Shown piece by piece: positions 1 to 7,315 of a DNA stretch of 29,606 bases; position 1 is the stretch's first letter, and every line of letters begins with the position of its first letter. The notes under the pieces were generated by a model. It was not told where the DNA came from, did not search any database, and was given only the letters and a program-made list of their open reading frames with translations. The stretch lies in the NCBI RefSeq assembly GCF_910585845.1, contig NZ_CAJUHF010000016.1:1-29606 (forward strand), written 5' to 3'. A program made the position numbers and the translations under genes. The DNA is from an uncultured Bacteroides sp. Its GTDB lineage: Bacteria; Bacteroidota; Bacteroidia; Bacteroidales; Bacteroidaceae.

Positions 1-71
1 TTGACAATTACAATTGATAATTGACAATGGAAAGATACTTCAATTTCTTTTAGGAGAATCTACTTGATATA

Positions 72-103
72 TTTGGGCTAATAGAAGGCTTTTCGTATTT
101 TTG
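72..103 (+). promoter_or_regulatory. Bacteroides-type promoter for the Cys-rich lipoprotein gene
   Basis: TTTG at 72-75 is followed after 20 bp by TATTTTTG at 96-103. This matches the -33/-7 consensus of the Bacteroides primary sigma factor (TTTG, 19-21 bp, TAnnTTTG). The predicted transcript would start near 110, about 35 nt before the ATG at 147. No Shine-Dalgarno sequence is visible, which is usual in this group. Confidence 0.65.
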
Positions 104-146
104 CAACGGACTATTTAATAATTAATGTTTTAAAGCAAAATTAGAA

Positions 147-464
147 ATGAAAACAAAAGTATTTTTAGTGGTGAGTGCAGTTGCATTTTCTTTTGCACTG
201 GCTTCTTGTGGTAATAAAAAGGCTGTAGAGGCTGAAGTTGTGGCTACTGATGGAGTTGAAGTTGCGGAAAAGGCACAGTGTGGCTTATGCAATAATGCAG
301 ATTCTACTACTTGTTCCAATGCACAGGCTTGCTGTAGTGCAGATTCTATTACTTGTACTAATACACAGGCTTGTTGTGATGCAGATTCTGCAACTTGTAA
401 GGGGGATAAAGTTTGTGGTGAGGATAAAAAGGCTTGCGGAAAGAAAGCTTGCGACGGAAAGTAA
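147..464 (+). CDS. Small cysteine-rich repeat lipoprotein (unknown function)
   Basis: A 105-residue protein that I do not recognise as a named family. Residues 1-20 are a lipoprotein signal peptide with the lipobox LASC, so a mature protein anchored to a membrane through its first Cys is expected. After an acidic Ala/Val/Glu linker, the second half contains about 14-residue repeats of the type ADS-x-TC-x-N-x-QACC, two full and one partial, followed by a Lys/Cys tail. About 14 of the last 65 residues are Cys, many in CC or CxxC-like spacing, which suggests metal binding or a disulfide-rich fold; this is inference. The gene stands alone between its own promoter and terminator. The Cys-rich repeats rule out a random ORF, and the reverse-strand ORF over the same region is a shadow. 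Confidence 0.8.
   Translation: MKTKVFLVVSAVAFSFALASCGNKKAVEAEVVATDGVEVAEKAQCGLCNNADSTTCSNAQACCSADSITCTNTQACCDADSATCKGDKVCGEDKKACGKKACDGK
297..400 (+). repeat. 42-bp in-frame tandem repeat inside the lipoprotein gene
   Basis: Unit 1 is 297-338, unit 2 is 339-380, and a third, partial unit begins at 381. Each starts with GCAGATTCT and encodes one ADS-x-TC-x-N-x-QACC module. The length is a multiple of three, so gain or loss of a unit keeps the reading frame. Confidence 0.8.
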
Positions 465-490
465 TTTTCACCAGGTTTAGGACTATATGT

Positions 491-523
491 AGAGGGGGTT
501 ACAATAACGTAATCCCCTCTTTT
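491..523 (+). terminator. Rho-independent terminator after the lipoprotein gene
   Basis: Arms 491-502 and 509-520 form a 12-bp G/C-rich stem with one G-T wobble and a 6-nt loop, followed by a short T run. It lies 27 nt after the stop codon and separates this gene from the leu operon promoter. Confidence 0.75.
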
Positions 524-598
524 GGTTATATTCTATAGCTTTATTTGTTTGAGGACTTATAAAATGAAGTTTTTTAGGTAAAAAAAGTAATGGATTTA

Positions 599-629
599 TT
601 TGTGTGAAATGAAATAATCCATACCTTTG
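599..629 (+). promoter_or_regulatory. Promoter of the leu operon
   Basis: TTTG at 599-602, a 19-bp spacer and TACCTTTG at 622-629 form an exact match to the Bacteroides -33/-7 consensus. Transcription would begin near 636 and include the leader peptide and attenuator before leuA. Confidence 0.75.
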
Positions 630-659
630 CACCGTAATTATGAAAATAAGGAGATTAAG

Positions 660-743
660 ATGATTCAGAACTTTATATATATTCTATTGTGTGGCATTAT
701 TATTCTACTGGCAAGGTTTAGTGGAAGTGAGTGTTGTGCGTGA
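660..743 (+). CDS. leuL: Putative leu operon leader peptide
   Basis: A 27-codon ORF starting at ATG 660 and ending at TGA 741-743. It is preceded by AAGGAG at 648-653, 6 nt from the ATG, a good Shine-Dalgarno that is rare in this window and argues that the ORF is translated. The peptide is hydrophobic and rich in branched-chain residues: Leu-Leu at codons 9-10 and Ile-Ile-Ile-Leu-Leu at codons 13-17. It sits between the operon promoter and a strong terminator, as expected of an attenuation leader in which ribosome stalling at Ile/Leu codons reports charged tRNA levels. Homology of leaders is hard to establish; the call rests on position, codon content, SD and RNA pairings. Confidence 0.7.
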   Translation: MIQNFIYILLCGIIILLARFSGSECCA

Positions 744-809
744 ATATATATGTAAGATGCGATGATATACGAAAGCCTTTCTCACTTCCCGGTGTGAAAG
801 GCTTTTTTT
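704..809 (+). promoter_or_regulatory. Transcription attenuator of the leu operon (competing hairpins)
   Basis: Terminator: arms 772-785 and 792-805 pair over 14 positions with one T-T mismatch, with T803-T809 running from the end of the 3' arm. Antiterminator: 723-731 is exactly complementary to 781-789, inside the terminator's 5' half, so forming it would break the terminator. Pause or protector stem: 704-709, covering leader Leu codons 16-17, can pair with 720-725 (one wobble), which would sequester the start of the antiterminator strand. A ribosome stalled on the Ile/Leu codons would cover 704-709 and free 723-731. This 1:2, 2:3, 3:4 layout is the classical attenuator; the mechanism here is inferred from sequence alone. 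Confidence 0.7.
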
Positions 810-846
810 ATAGTAGAATATAAAAGTTATAAATACAATAGATAAG

Positions 847-2340
847 ATGAGTGACAAGTTATTTATTTTCGACACAACGCTCCGCGACGGTGAACAGGTT
901 CCGGGATGCCAATTGAATACTGTGGAAAAAATCCAGGTGGCAAAGGCGTTGGAAGCGTTGGGGGTGGATGTGATTGAAGCTGGATTCCCGATTTCGAGTC
1001 CGGGAGATTTCAATTCGGTTATTGAGATTTCAAAGGCGGTGACGTGGCCTACGATCTGTGCGTTGACCCGTGCCGTGCAGAAAGATATTGATGTGGCAGC
1101 AGATGCATTGCGGTTTGCCAAACATAAACGTATTCATACGGGCATAGGTACATCTGATTCGCATATCAAGTATAAATTCAATTCCAATCGTGAGGAAATC
1201 ATTGAGCGCGCAGTGGCTGCCGTGAAGTATGCGCGCAAGTATGTGGACGATGTGGAGTTTTATGCGGAAGATGCGGGAAGAACGGACAATGAATATCTCG
1301 CCCGTGTGGTGGAAGCTGTGATCAAGGCGGGAGCTACGGTGGTGAATATTCCCGATACTACGGGTTATTGCCTGCCGGGTGAATATGGTGCAAAGATCAG
1401 GTATCTGATGGAGCATGTGGATGGAATCCATAATGCTATCATTTCCACGCACTGCCATAATGACTTGGGAATGGCTACTGCGAACACGATGTCCGGTGTG
1501 CTGAATGGTGCACGTCAGGTGGAGGTTACTATCAATGGTATTGGCGAACGTGCCGGAAATACTTCACTTGAGGAAGTGGCGATGATTATCAAATGTCATA
1601 AGGATATAGAGATTGAGACCAATATCAATACGCAGAAGATTTATCCGACCAGCCGTATGGTATCCAGTCTGATGAATATGCCGGTACAGCCCAACAAAGC
1701 TATAGTGGGGCGTAATGCTTTTGCCCATTCTTCGGGTATTCATCAGGATGGTGTGCTGAAGAATGTACAGACTTATGAGATTATTGATCCGCATGATGTG
1801 GGTATTGATGATAATTCCATCGTATTGACAGCGCGAAGCGGTCGTGCGGCGTTGAAGAATCGGCTTCAGGTATTGGGCGTGCGGTTGGATCAGGAAAAAT
1901 TGGATAATGTCTATGAAGAGTTTCTGAAACTTGCCGACAAGAAGAAAGATATCAATGATGACGATATATTGGTGCTGGCTGGCGCCGACCGTACACAGAA
2001 TCATCGTATTAAGTTGGAATATCTACAGGTGACCAGTGGGGTCGGTGTCCGTTCGGTTGCCAGTTTGGGGCTGAATATTTCCGGTGAGAAATTTGAGGCT
2101 GCTGCCAGTGGCAATGGACCGGTGGATGCTGCGATAAAGGCATTGAAGAAGATTATCGACCGCCACATGACTTTGAAAGAGTTTACGATACAGGCAATCA
2201 GCAAGGGAAGTGATGATATGGGTAAGGTACACATGCAGGTGGAATATGACAATCGTATCTACTATGGTTTTGGTGCCAATACGGATATCATTGCCGCGTC
2301 GGTAGAAGCTTATATTGATTGTATCAACAAGTTTAAATAG
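847..2340 (+). CDS. leuA: 2-isopropylmalate synthase
   Basis: Catalyses the first committed step of leucine synthesis, condensing acetyl-CoA with 2-oxoisovalerate. The 497-residue length fits the short bacterial LeuA type. The N-terminal TIM barrel begins with FDTTLRDGEQVPG (residues 8-20; Arg13 and Asp14 substrate and metal site). The metal-binding HCHND is at 202-206 (His202, His204) and GIGERAGN follows. The last roughly 120 residues form the LeuA dimer/regulatory domain that normally binds leucine for feedback inhibition. It is the first structural gene after the attenuator, 38 nt past the terminator T-run. A second, different synthase of the same superfamily lies downstream at 4588. ATG 847 gives the expected N terminus. 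Confidence 0.96.
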   Translation: MSDKLFIFDTTLRDGEQVPGCQLNTVEKIQVAKALEALGVDVIEAGFPISSPGDFNSVIEISKAVTWPTICALTRAVQKDIDVAADALRFAKHKRIHTGIGTSDSHIKYKFNSNREEIIERAVAAVKYARKYVDDVEFYAEDAGRTDNEYLARVVEAVIKAGATVVNIPDTTGYCLPGEYGAKIRYLMEHVDGIHNAIISTHCHNDLGMATANTMSGVLNGARQVEVTINGIGERAGNTSLEEVAMIIKCHKDIEIETNINTQKIYPTSRMVSSLMNMPVQPNKAIVGRNAFAHSSGIHQDGVLKNVQTYEIIDPHDVGIDDNSIVLTARSGRAALKNRLQVLGVRLDQEKLDNVYEEFLKLADKKKDINDDDILVLAGADRTQNHRIKLEYLQVTSGVGVRSVASLGLNISGEKFEAAASGNGPVDAAIKALKKIIDRHMTLKEFTIQAISKGSDDMGKVHMQVEYDNRIYYGFGANTDIIAASVEAYIDCINKFK

Positions 2341-2344
2341 TGAT

Positions 2345-2386
2345 GAGTGACTGGCTACAACAGTAAGCTACGAGTGACTGGCTACA
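2345..2386 (+). repeat. Direct repeat just after leuA
   Basis: The 15-mer GAGTGACTGGCTACA occurs exactly at 2345-2359 and 2372-2386 (27-bp period), starting within 5 nt of the leuA stop. A related sequence lies between etfB and etfA (28546-28637, other orientation), so this looks like a short dispersed intergenic repeat. It has no coding potential. Confidence 0.6.
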
Positions 2387-2429
2387 GATTGAAATGTGGT
2401 AGTTAAAACAATTATGATTGATAATAAAT

Positions 2430-2475
2430 AAGCTATATCTATAAGGTGATCAAGTCCCTTTGTAGTCTATAGCTT
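2430..2475 (+). other. Intercistronic hairpin between leuA and leuC
   Basis: The outer arms AAGCTATA (2430-2437) and TATAGCTT (2468-2475) are exact complements. Inside them 2439-2446 pairs with 2458-2465 with two G-T wobbles, leaving an 11-nt loop. No T-run follows, so this is not a standard intrinsic terminator. It ends 19 nt before leuC and could act as an mRNA processing or stability element; that role is inference. Confidence 0.55.
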
Positions 2476-2494
2476 GTAACAAATAACTAAAACA

Positions 2495-3892
2495 ATGAAT
2501 ACATTATTCGATAAGATTTGGGATGCCCACGTGGTACAGCAGGTGGAAGATGGTCCCACACAACTTTATATAGACAGACTTTATTGTCACGAAGTAACCA
2601 GTCCGCAAGCCTTTTCCGGTTTGCGTGCACGAGGAATCAAGTGTTTCCGTCCGGAGAAGATTTTCTGCATGCCCGACCACAATACGCCGACGCATGACCA
2701 GGACAAGCCGATTGAAGATCCGGTTTCGAAGGCACAAGTGGATACGTTGGCGAAGAATGCAGAAGAGTTCGGGCTGGCACATTTCGGCATGATGAACAAG
2801 AAGAACGGCATTATCCACGTGGTAGGTCCGGAGAGAGGACTGACATTGCCGGGGATGACTATCGTGTGCGGTGACTCGCATACTTCCACGCATGGAGCGA
2901 TGGGAGCAGTAGCCTTCGGTATCGGTACGAGCGAAGTGGAGATGGTGATGGCGTCGCAGTGTATTCTTCAGACCCGTCCGAAGACGATGCGTATCACGGT
3001 AGACGGCACGCTGCGCAAAGGGGTGACGGCAAAGGATGTGGCACTATACATGATGTCGAAGATGACGACCAGCGGGGCTACAGGTTACTTTGTTGAATAT
3101 GCCGGAGAGGCGGTGCGCAGCCTGACAATGGAAGGACGTCTGACGCTGTGTAATCTGAGTATAGAGATGGGTGCCCGTGGTGGTATGGTTGCTCCGGACG
3201 AGACGACTTTTGAGTACATTAAAGGACGTGAGTATGCTCCGAAAGGTGAAGCCTGGGATAAGGCATTGGCATATTGGCAGACATTGAAGAGTGATGACGA
3301 TGCCGTGTTCGACAAGGAAGTACGCTTTGCCGCTGAGGACATTGAGCCGATGATTACCTACGGTACCAATCCGGGTATGGGTATGGGGATCACGCAGCAG
3401 ATTCCTACCACTGAGGGAATGGGAGAGGCTGCACAGGCTTCTTTCAGGAAGTCTTTGGATTATATGGGCTTCCAGCCGGGCGAGCCGTTGCTGGGCAAGA
3501 AGGTTGATTACGTATTTCTGGGAGCTTGCACCAACGGGCGTATCGAGGACTTCCGCGCGTTTGCTTCCATCGTGAAAGGCCGTCGGAAGGCGGAGACGGT
3601 AGTGGCATGGCTGGTTCCGGGTTCCTGGGCAGTGGATGCGCAGATCCGTGAAGAGGGATTAGACAAGGTACTCGAAGCTGCGGGGTTTGCTATCCGCCAG
3701 CCGGGATGCTCTGCTTGCTTGGCAATGAACGACGACAAGGTACCTGCCGGAAAATATGCTGTATCAACCAGTAACCGTAACTTTGAAGGACGTCAGGGAC
3801 CAGGTTCACGGACGTTGCTTGCCAGTCCGCTGGTAGCTGCCGCAGCGGCGGTGACGGGAGTGATTACCGATCCGCGGACGTTGATGGAGTGA
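2495..3892 (+). CDS. leuC: 3-isopropylmalate dehydratase large subunit
   Basis: Aconitase-superfamily subunit that, with LeuD, isomerises 2-isopropylmalate to 3-isopropylmalate; in organisms with citramalate synthase the same enzyme converts citramalate to 3-methylmalate. It has 465 residues, the usual LeuC length. GDSHTSTHGAMGA lies in the first third. The three [4Fe-4S] ligands appear as Cys345 in GACTNGR and Cys405 and Cys408 in PGCSACLAMN. The C terminus carries the typical SNRNFEGRQG segment. It is followed 53 nt later by its partner leuD. No promoter consensus is evident in the 154-nt gap after leuA, so co-transcription is likely. Confidence 0.97.
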   Translation: MNTLFDKIWDAHVVQQVEDGPTQLYIDRLYCHEVTSPQAFSGLRARGIKCFRPEKIFCMPDHNTPTHDQDKPIEDPVSKAQVDTLAKNAEEFGLAHFGMMNKKNGIIHVVGPERGLTLPGMTIVCGDSHTSTHGAMGAVAFGIGTSEVEMVMASQCILQTRPKTMRITVDGTLRKGVTAKDVALYMMSKMTTSGATGYFVEYAGEAVRSLTMEGRLTLCNLSIEMGARGGMVAPDETTFEYIKGREYAPKGEAWDKALAYWQTLKSDDDAVFDKEVRFAAEDIEPMITYGTNPGMGMGITQQIPTTEGMGEAAQASFRKSLDYMGFQPGEPLLGKKVDYVFLGACTNGRIEDFRAFASIVKGRRKAETVVAWLVPGSWAVDAQIREEGLDKVLEAAGFAIRQPGCSACLAMNDDKVPAGKYAVSTSNRNFEGRQGPGSRTLLASPLVAAAAAVTGVITDPRTLME

Positions 3893-3945
3893 TGCCGTTG
3901 GCAGAGGGTAAAAATAGAAAGAAATACACGTAAAATAATAGGATA

Positions 3946-4545
3946 ATGAAACAGAAATTCAATAAAATAATCAGCACCTGTGTGCCTCTTCCATTGGAAA
4001 ATGTGGATACAGACCAGATCATTCCTGCACGCTTCTTGAAGGCTACTACGTGCGAGGAGAAGTTCTTCGGCGATAATTTATTCCGCGACTGGCGTTACCA
4101 TCCGGACGGTTCTTTGAATCGGGAGTTCGTCTTGAATGATCCGACTTACGGCGGGCAGATTCTGGTGGCAGGCAAGAACTTCGGTTCCGGTTCCAGTCGC
4201 GAGCATGCCGCTTGGGCCATTGCCGGATACGGTTTCCGTGTGGTGGTGTCGAGCTTCTTTGCCGATATTCACAAGAATAATGAACTGAACAACTTTGTGC
4301 TTCCGGTAGTGGTGAGCGAGCTGTTCCTGAAAGAACTGTTCGACTCCATTTATGCTAACCCGCAAATGGAGGTAGAAGTCGACTTGCCCCAGCAGACCAT
4401 CACCAACCGCGCTACGGGCAAGAGCGAACGGTTTGAGATTAATGCTTATAAGAAGCATTGCTTGATGAACGGACTGGATGACATTGATTTTTTGGTGGAG
4501 AACAAGGCGAAGATAGAGGAATACGAATTGAAGGCACGCGGATGA
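3946..4545 (+). CDS. leuD: 3-isopropylmalate dehydratase small subunit
   Basis: The swivelling-domain subunit of isopropylmalate isomerase; it pairs with LeuC to complete the active site. It has 199 residues, as is common for bacterial LeuD. Visible family motifs are VDTDQIIPARFLK near residue 20-32 and GKNFGSGSSREHAAWA around 77-92, the substrate-binding loop. The start at 3946 gives MKQKFNKI directly before the conserved PLPLENVDTDQI region. It lies 53 nt after leuC and 42 nt before the citramalate synthase homologue in the same direction. Confidence 0.96.
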   Translation: MKQKFNKIISTCVPLPLENVDTDQIIPARFLKATTCEEKFFGDNLFRDWRYHPDGSLNREFVLNDPTYGGQILVAGKNFGSGSSREHAAWAIAGYGFRVVVSSFFADIHKNNELNNFVLPVVVSELFLKELFDSIYANPQMEVEVDLPQQTITNRATGKSERFEINAYKKHCLMNGLDDIDFLVENKAKIEEYELKARG

Positions 4546-4587
4546 CGTGGAACCTGTGTTCGCATGCCAAACAAATAATCACGAACA

Positions 4588-6126
4588 ATGAACCATCCAA
4601 GAATAGAAATCATGGACACCACGCTTCGCGATGGTGAACAGACCAGCGGAGTCTCCTTTGTGCCTCATGAGAAACTGATGATAGCTCGTCTGCTGTTGGA
4701 AGAGTTGAAGGTGGATAGGGTGGAAGTAGCTTCTGCGCGCGTGTCCGAAGGTGAGTTCGATGCTGTAAAAATGATATGCGACTGGGCGGCACGCCGCAAT
4801 CTGCTGCCACGCGTAGAGGTGCTCGGCTTTGTGGACGGCCGCACTTCGGTGGACTGGATACATGCTACCGGTTGTCGCGTCATCAATCTGCTGTGCAAAG
4901 GCTCGTTGAAGCATTGCGCCTGCCAGCTGAAGAAATCTCCCGAAGAGCATATCGCAGACATCCTTGCTGTGGTGGACTATGCCAACGAACAAGACATGGA
5001 GGTCAACGTCTATCTGGAAGACTGGAGCAACGGCATGAAAGATTCTCCCGAATACGTTTTCGAGATGATGGATGCACTGACGCAAACGAACATACAGCGC
5101 TATATGCTGCCCGATACGTTGGGCATCCTGAATCCTCTGCAAGTTATCGAATTCATGCGGAAGATGGTGAAACGCTATCCGAAAGCGCATTTCGACTTCC
5201 ATGCCCACAATGATTACGACCTTGTAGTCAGCAATGTGCTGGCCGCTGTGTTGAGCGGTTGCAAAGGACTTCATACCACCATCAACGGGTTGGGAGAACG
5301 TGCCGGAAATGCTCCTCTCGCCAGTGTGCAGGCTATCTTGAAAGACCATTTCAGTGCTATTACGAACATCGACGAGAGTCGCCTGAACGAAGTGAGCCGC
5401 GTGGTGGAATCTTATTCGGGCATTGCCATCCCTGCCAACAAGCCGATAGTGGGTGAAAACGTGTTTACGCAAGTTGCCGGTGTGCATGCCGACGGCGACA
5501 ATAAAAGCAACCTCTATTGCAACGACCTTCTGCCTGAACGCTTCGGACGCAAACGGGAGTATGCCTTGGGCAAGAACAGCGGCAAGGCAAACATCCGCAA
5601 AAACTTGGAAGACCTGGGATTGCAGTTGGACGAAGACGCCATGCGCAAAGTGACGGAACGCATCATCGAGCTGGGCGACAAGAAAGAGCTGGTGACACAG
5701 GAAGACCTGCCCTACATCGTTTCCGATGTCCTGAAGCATGGGGTGATGGAAGATCGGGTCAAGCTGAAGAGCTATATCGTCAATCTGGCGTACGGTCTGA
5801 AGCCTATGGCTACACTGAAGATAGAGGTCAACGGCAAGGAATATGAAGAAAGTTCCAGCGGAGACGGTCAGTATGACGCCTTTGTGCGTGCCCTGCGCAA
5901 GGTTTATAAGGTGACGTTGGGCCGTAAATTCCCGATGCTGACGAACTATGCGGTGAGCATTCCTCCCGGCGGGCGTACCGATGCTTTTGTGCAGACTGTC
6001 ATTACCTGGACTTATGAAGACAAGGTGTTCCGTACGCGCGGACTGGATGCCGACCAGACGGAGGCTGCCATCAAGGCAACGGTGAAGATGCTGAATATCA
6101 TAGAAAAGGAATACGCTGACTGTTGA
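4588..6126 (+). CDS. cimA: (R)-citramalate synthase, Leptospira type
   Basis: HMGL-like/DRE-TIM superfamily acyltransferase of 512 residues. It has MDTTLRDGEQTSG at 9-21, HAHND at 205-209 (metal ligands His205 and His207) and GLGERAGN. It differs clearly from LeuA at 847. The segments VEVASARVSEGE, LGFVDGRTSVDWI, VNVYLEDWSNG, LPDTLGIL and IPPGGRTDA closely resemble what I remember of Leptospira CimA, including Tyr142 and Glu144, which correspond to the pyruvate-pocket Tyr and Glu of that enzyme. It would therefore condense pyruvate with acetyl-CoA to citramalate; LeuCD and LeuB next to it would carry this on to 2-oxobutyrate for isoleucine. The last roughly 120 residues form the regulatory domain, which binds isoleucine in Leptospira. 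Alternatives are a second isopropylmalate synthase or a homocitrate synthase; automated annotation often says 2-isopropylmalate synthase. Confidence 0.8.
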   Translation: MNHPRIEIMDTTLRDGEQTSGVSFVPHEKLMIARLLLEELKVDRVEVASARVSEGEFDAVKMICDWAARRNLLPRVEVLGFVDGRTSVDWIHATGCRVINLLCKGSLKHCACQLKKSPEEHIADILAVVDYANEQDMEVNVYLEDWSNGMKDSPEYVFEMMDALTQTNIQRYMLPDTLGILNPLQVIEFMRKMVKRYPKAHFDFHAHNDYDLVVSNVLAAVLSGCKGLHTTINGLGERAGNAPLASVQAILKDHFSAITNIDESRLNEVSRVVESYSGIAIPANKPIVGENVFTQVAGVHADGDNKSNLYCNDLLPERFGRKREYALGKNSGKANIRKNLEDLGLQLDEDAMRKVTERIIELGDKKELVTQEDLPYIVSDVLKHGVMEDRVKLKSYIVNLAYGLKPMATLKIEVNGKEYEESSSGDGQYDAFVRALRKVYKVTLGRKFPMLTNYAVSIPPGGRTDAFVQTVITWTYEDKVFRTRGLDADQTEAAIKATVKMLNIIEKEYADC

Positions 6127-6237
6127 TCGCTGAATGATGGTTTTCGTCAGGAGGCCGTATACGTCGGAAAGATAGGAAATAGAAAGGTAGAGATCAAGTA
6201 GAATAATTACTAAAAGATAAGGAATAAATAGAAGACT

Positions 6238-7299
6238 ATGGACTTTAAAATTGCAGTACTGGCCGGTGACGGTATCGGCCCCGAGATTTCTGCTGTAGGC
6301 GTGGATGTGATGACCGCCGTTTGCGAGAAGTTCGGACATAAAGTGAGTTATGAATACGCCATCTGCGGCGCGGATGCGATAGATAAGGTGGGTGATCCTT
6401 TCCCCGAAGCTACGTACGAGGCTTGCAAGAATGCGGATGCGGTATTGTTTTCTGCCGTAGGCGACCCGAAATTCGACAATGACCCTACAGCCAAAGTACG
6501 CCCCGAACAGGGACTGCTGGCCATGCGCAAGAAATTGGGACTGTTTGCCAATATCCGTCCCGTGCAGACTTTCAAATGCCTGGTTCACAAGTCTCCGCTC
6601 CGCGCGGAACTGGTGGATGGCGCGGACTTTATCTGCATTCGCGAGTTGACCGGAGGTATGTACTTCGGCGAGAAATACCAGGACAACGATAAAGCATATG
6701 ATACCAACTTCTACACCCGTCCCGAAATAGAACGCATCCTGAAGGTTGGTTTCGAGTACGCCATGAAGCGTCGCAAGCACCTGACGGTGGTGGATAAGGC
6801 GAATGTGCTTGCCTCCAGCCGTCTGTGGCGCCAGATTGCTCAGGAGATGGCTCCCCAGTATCCTGAGGTGACGACCGATTACATGTATGTGGACAACGCT
6901 GCCATGAAGATGATTCAGGAACCGAAGTTCTTCGATGTGATGGTGACGGAAAATACGTTCGGTGACATTCTTACGGATGAGGGTTCCGTAATCAGCGGCT
7001 CTATGGGGCTGCTTCCTTCCGCTTCTACAGGTGAGAGTACTCCGGTGTTCGAGCCGATTCACGGAAGCTGGCCGCAAGCCAAAGGGCTGAACATCGCCAA
7101 TCCGCTGGCGCAGATACTTTCTGTAGCCATGCTGTTCGAATACTTCGACTTGAAAGAGGAGGGTGCTTTGGTTCGTAAGGCGGTGGACGCTTCGCTTGAT
7201 GCCAACGTCCGTACTCCTGAAATCCAAGTGGAAGGTGGCGACAAGTACGGTACCAAAGAGGTGGGCGCTTGGGTTGTAGACTATATCAAGCGTAGCTGA
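6238..7299 (+). CDS. leuB: 3-isopropylmalate dehydrogenase
   Basis: NAD-dependent oxidative decarboxylation of 3-isopropylmalate to 2-oxoisocaproate; with the cimA-like gene upstream it may also act on 3-methylmalate. It has 353 residues, typical for LeuB. Visible are the N-terminal IAVLAGDGIGPE, the substrate loop with Arg residues (LLAMRKKLGLFANIRPV), IRELTGGMYFG, the Lys/Asp region TVVDKANVLASSRLWR, and the Asp-rich metal and cofactor segment FGDILTDEGSVISGSMGLLPSAS followed by EPIHGSWP. It is the last gene of the operon, 111 nt after the citramalate synthase homologue, and is followed 16 nt after its stop by the palindrome array. Confidence 0.96.
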   Translation: MDFKIAVLAGDGIGPEISAVGVDVMTAVCEKFGHKVSYEYAICGADAIDKVGDPFPEATYEACKNADAVLFSAVGDPKFDNDPTAKVRPEQGLLAMRKKLGLFANIRPVQTFKCLVHKSPLRAELVDGADFICIRELTGGMYFGEKYQDNDKAYDTNFYTRPEIERILKVGFEYAMKRRKHLTVVDKANVLASSRLWRQIAQEMAPQYPEVTTDYMYVDNAAMKMIQEPKFFDVMVTENTFGDILTDEGSVISGSMGLLPSASTGESTPVFEPIHGSWPQAKGLNIANPLAQILSVAMLFEYFDLKEEGALVRKAVDASLDANVRTPEIQVEGGDKYGTKEVGAWVVDYIKRS

Positions 7300-7315
7300 T
7301 CACCTTGGAAAAATA

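Noticed and set aside
1..29. AT-rich repeats of ATTGACAAT/AATTGATAATTG at the window start
   Set aside because: Short, low complexity and cut by the window edge; it could be the end of a dispersed repeat but cannot be judged here.
4579..7227. 882-codon open frame on the minus strand opposite the cimA and leuB region
   Set aside because: It is an exact antisense shadow of two well-supported genes, is rich in His/Gln/Arg as such shadows are, and shows no domain or promoter of its own.
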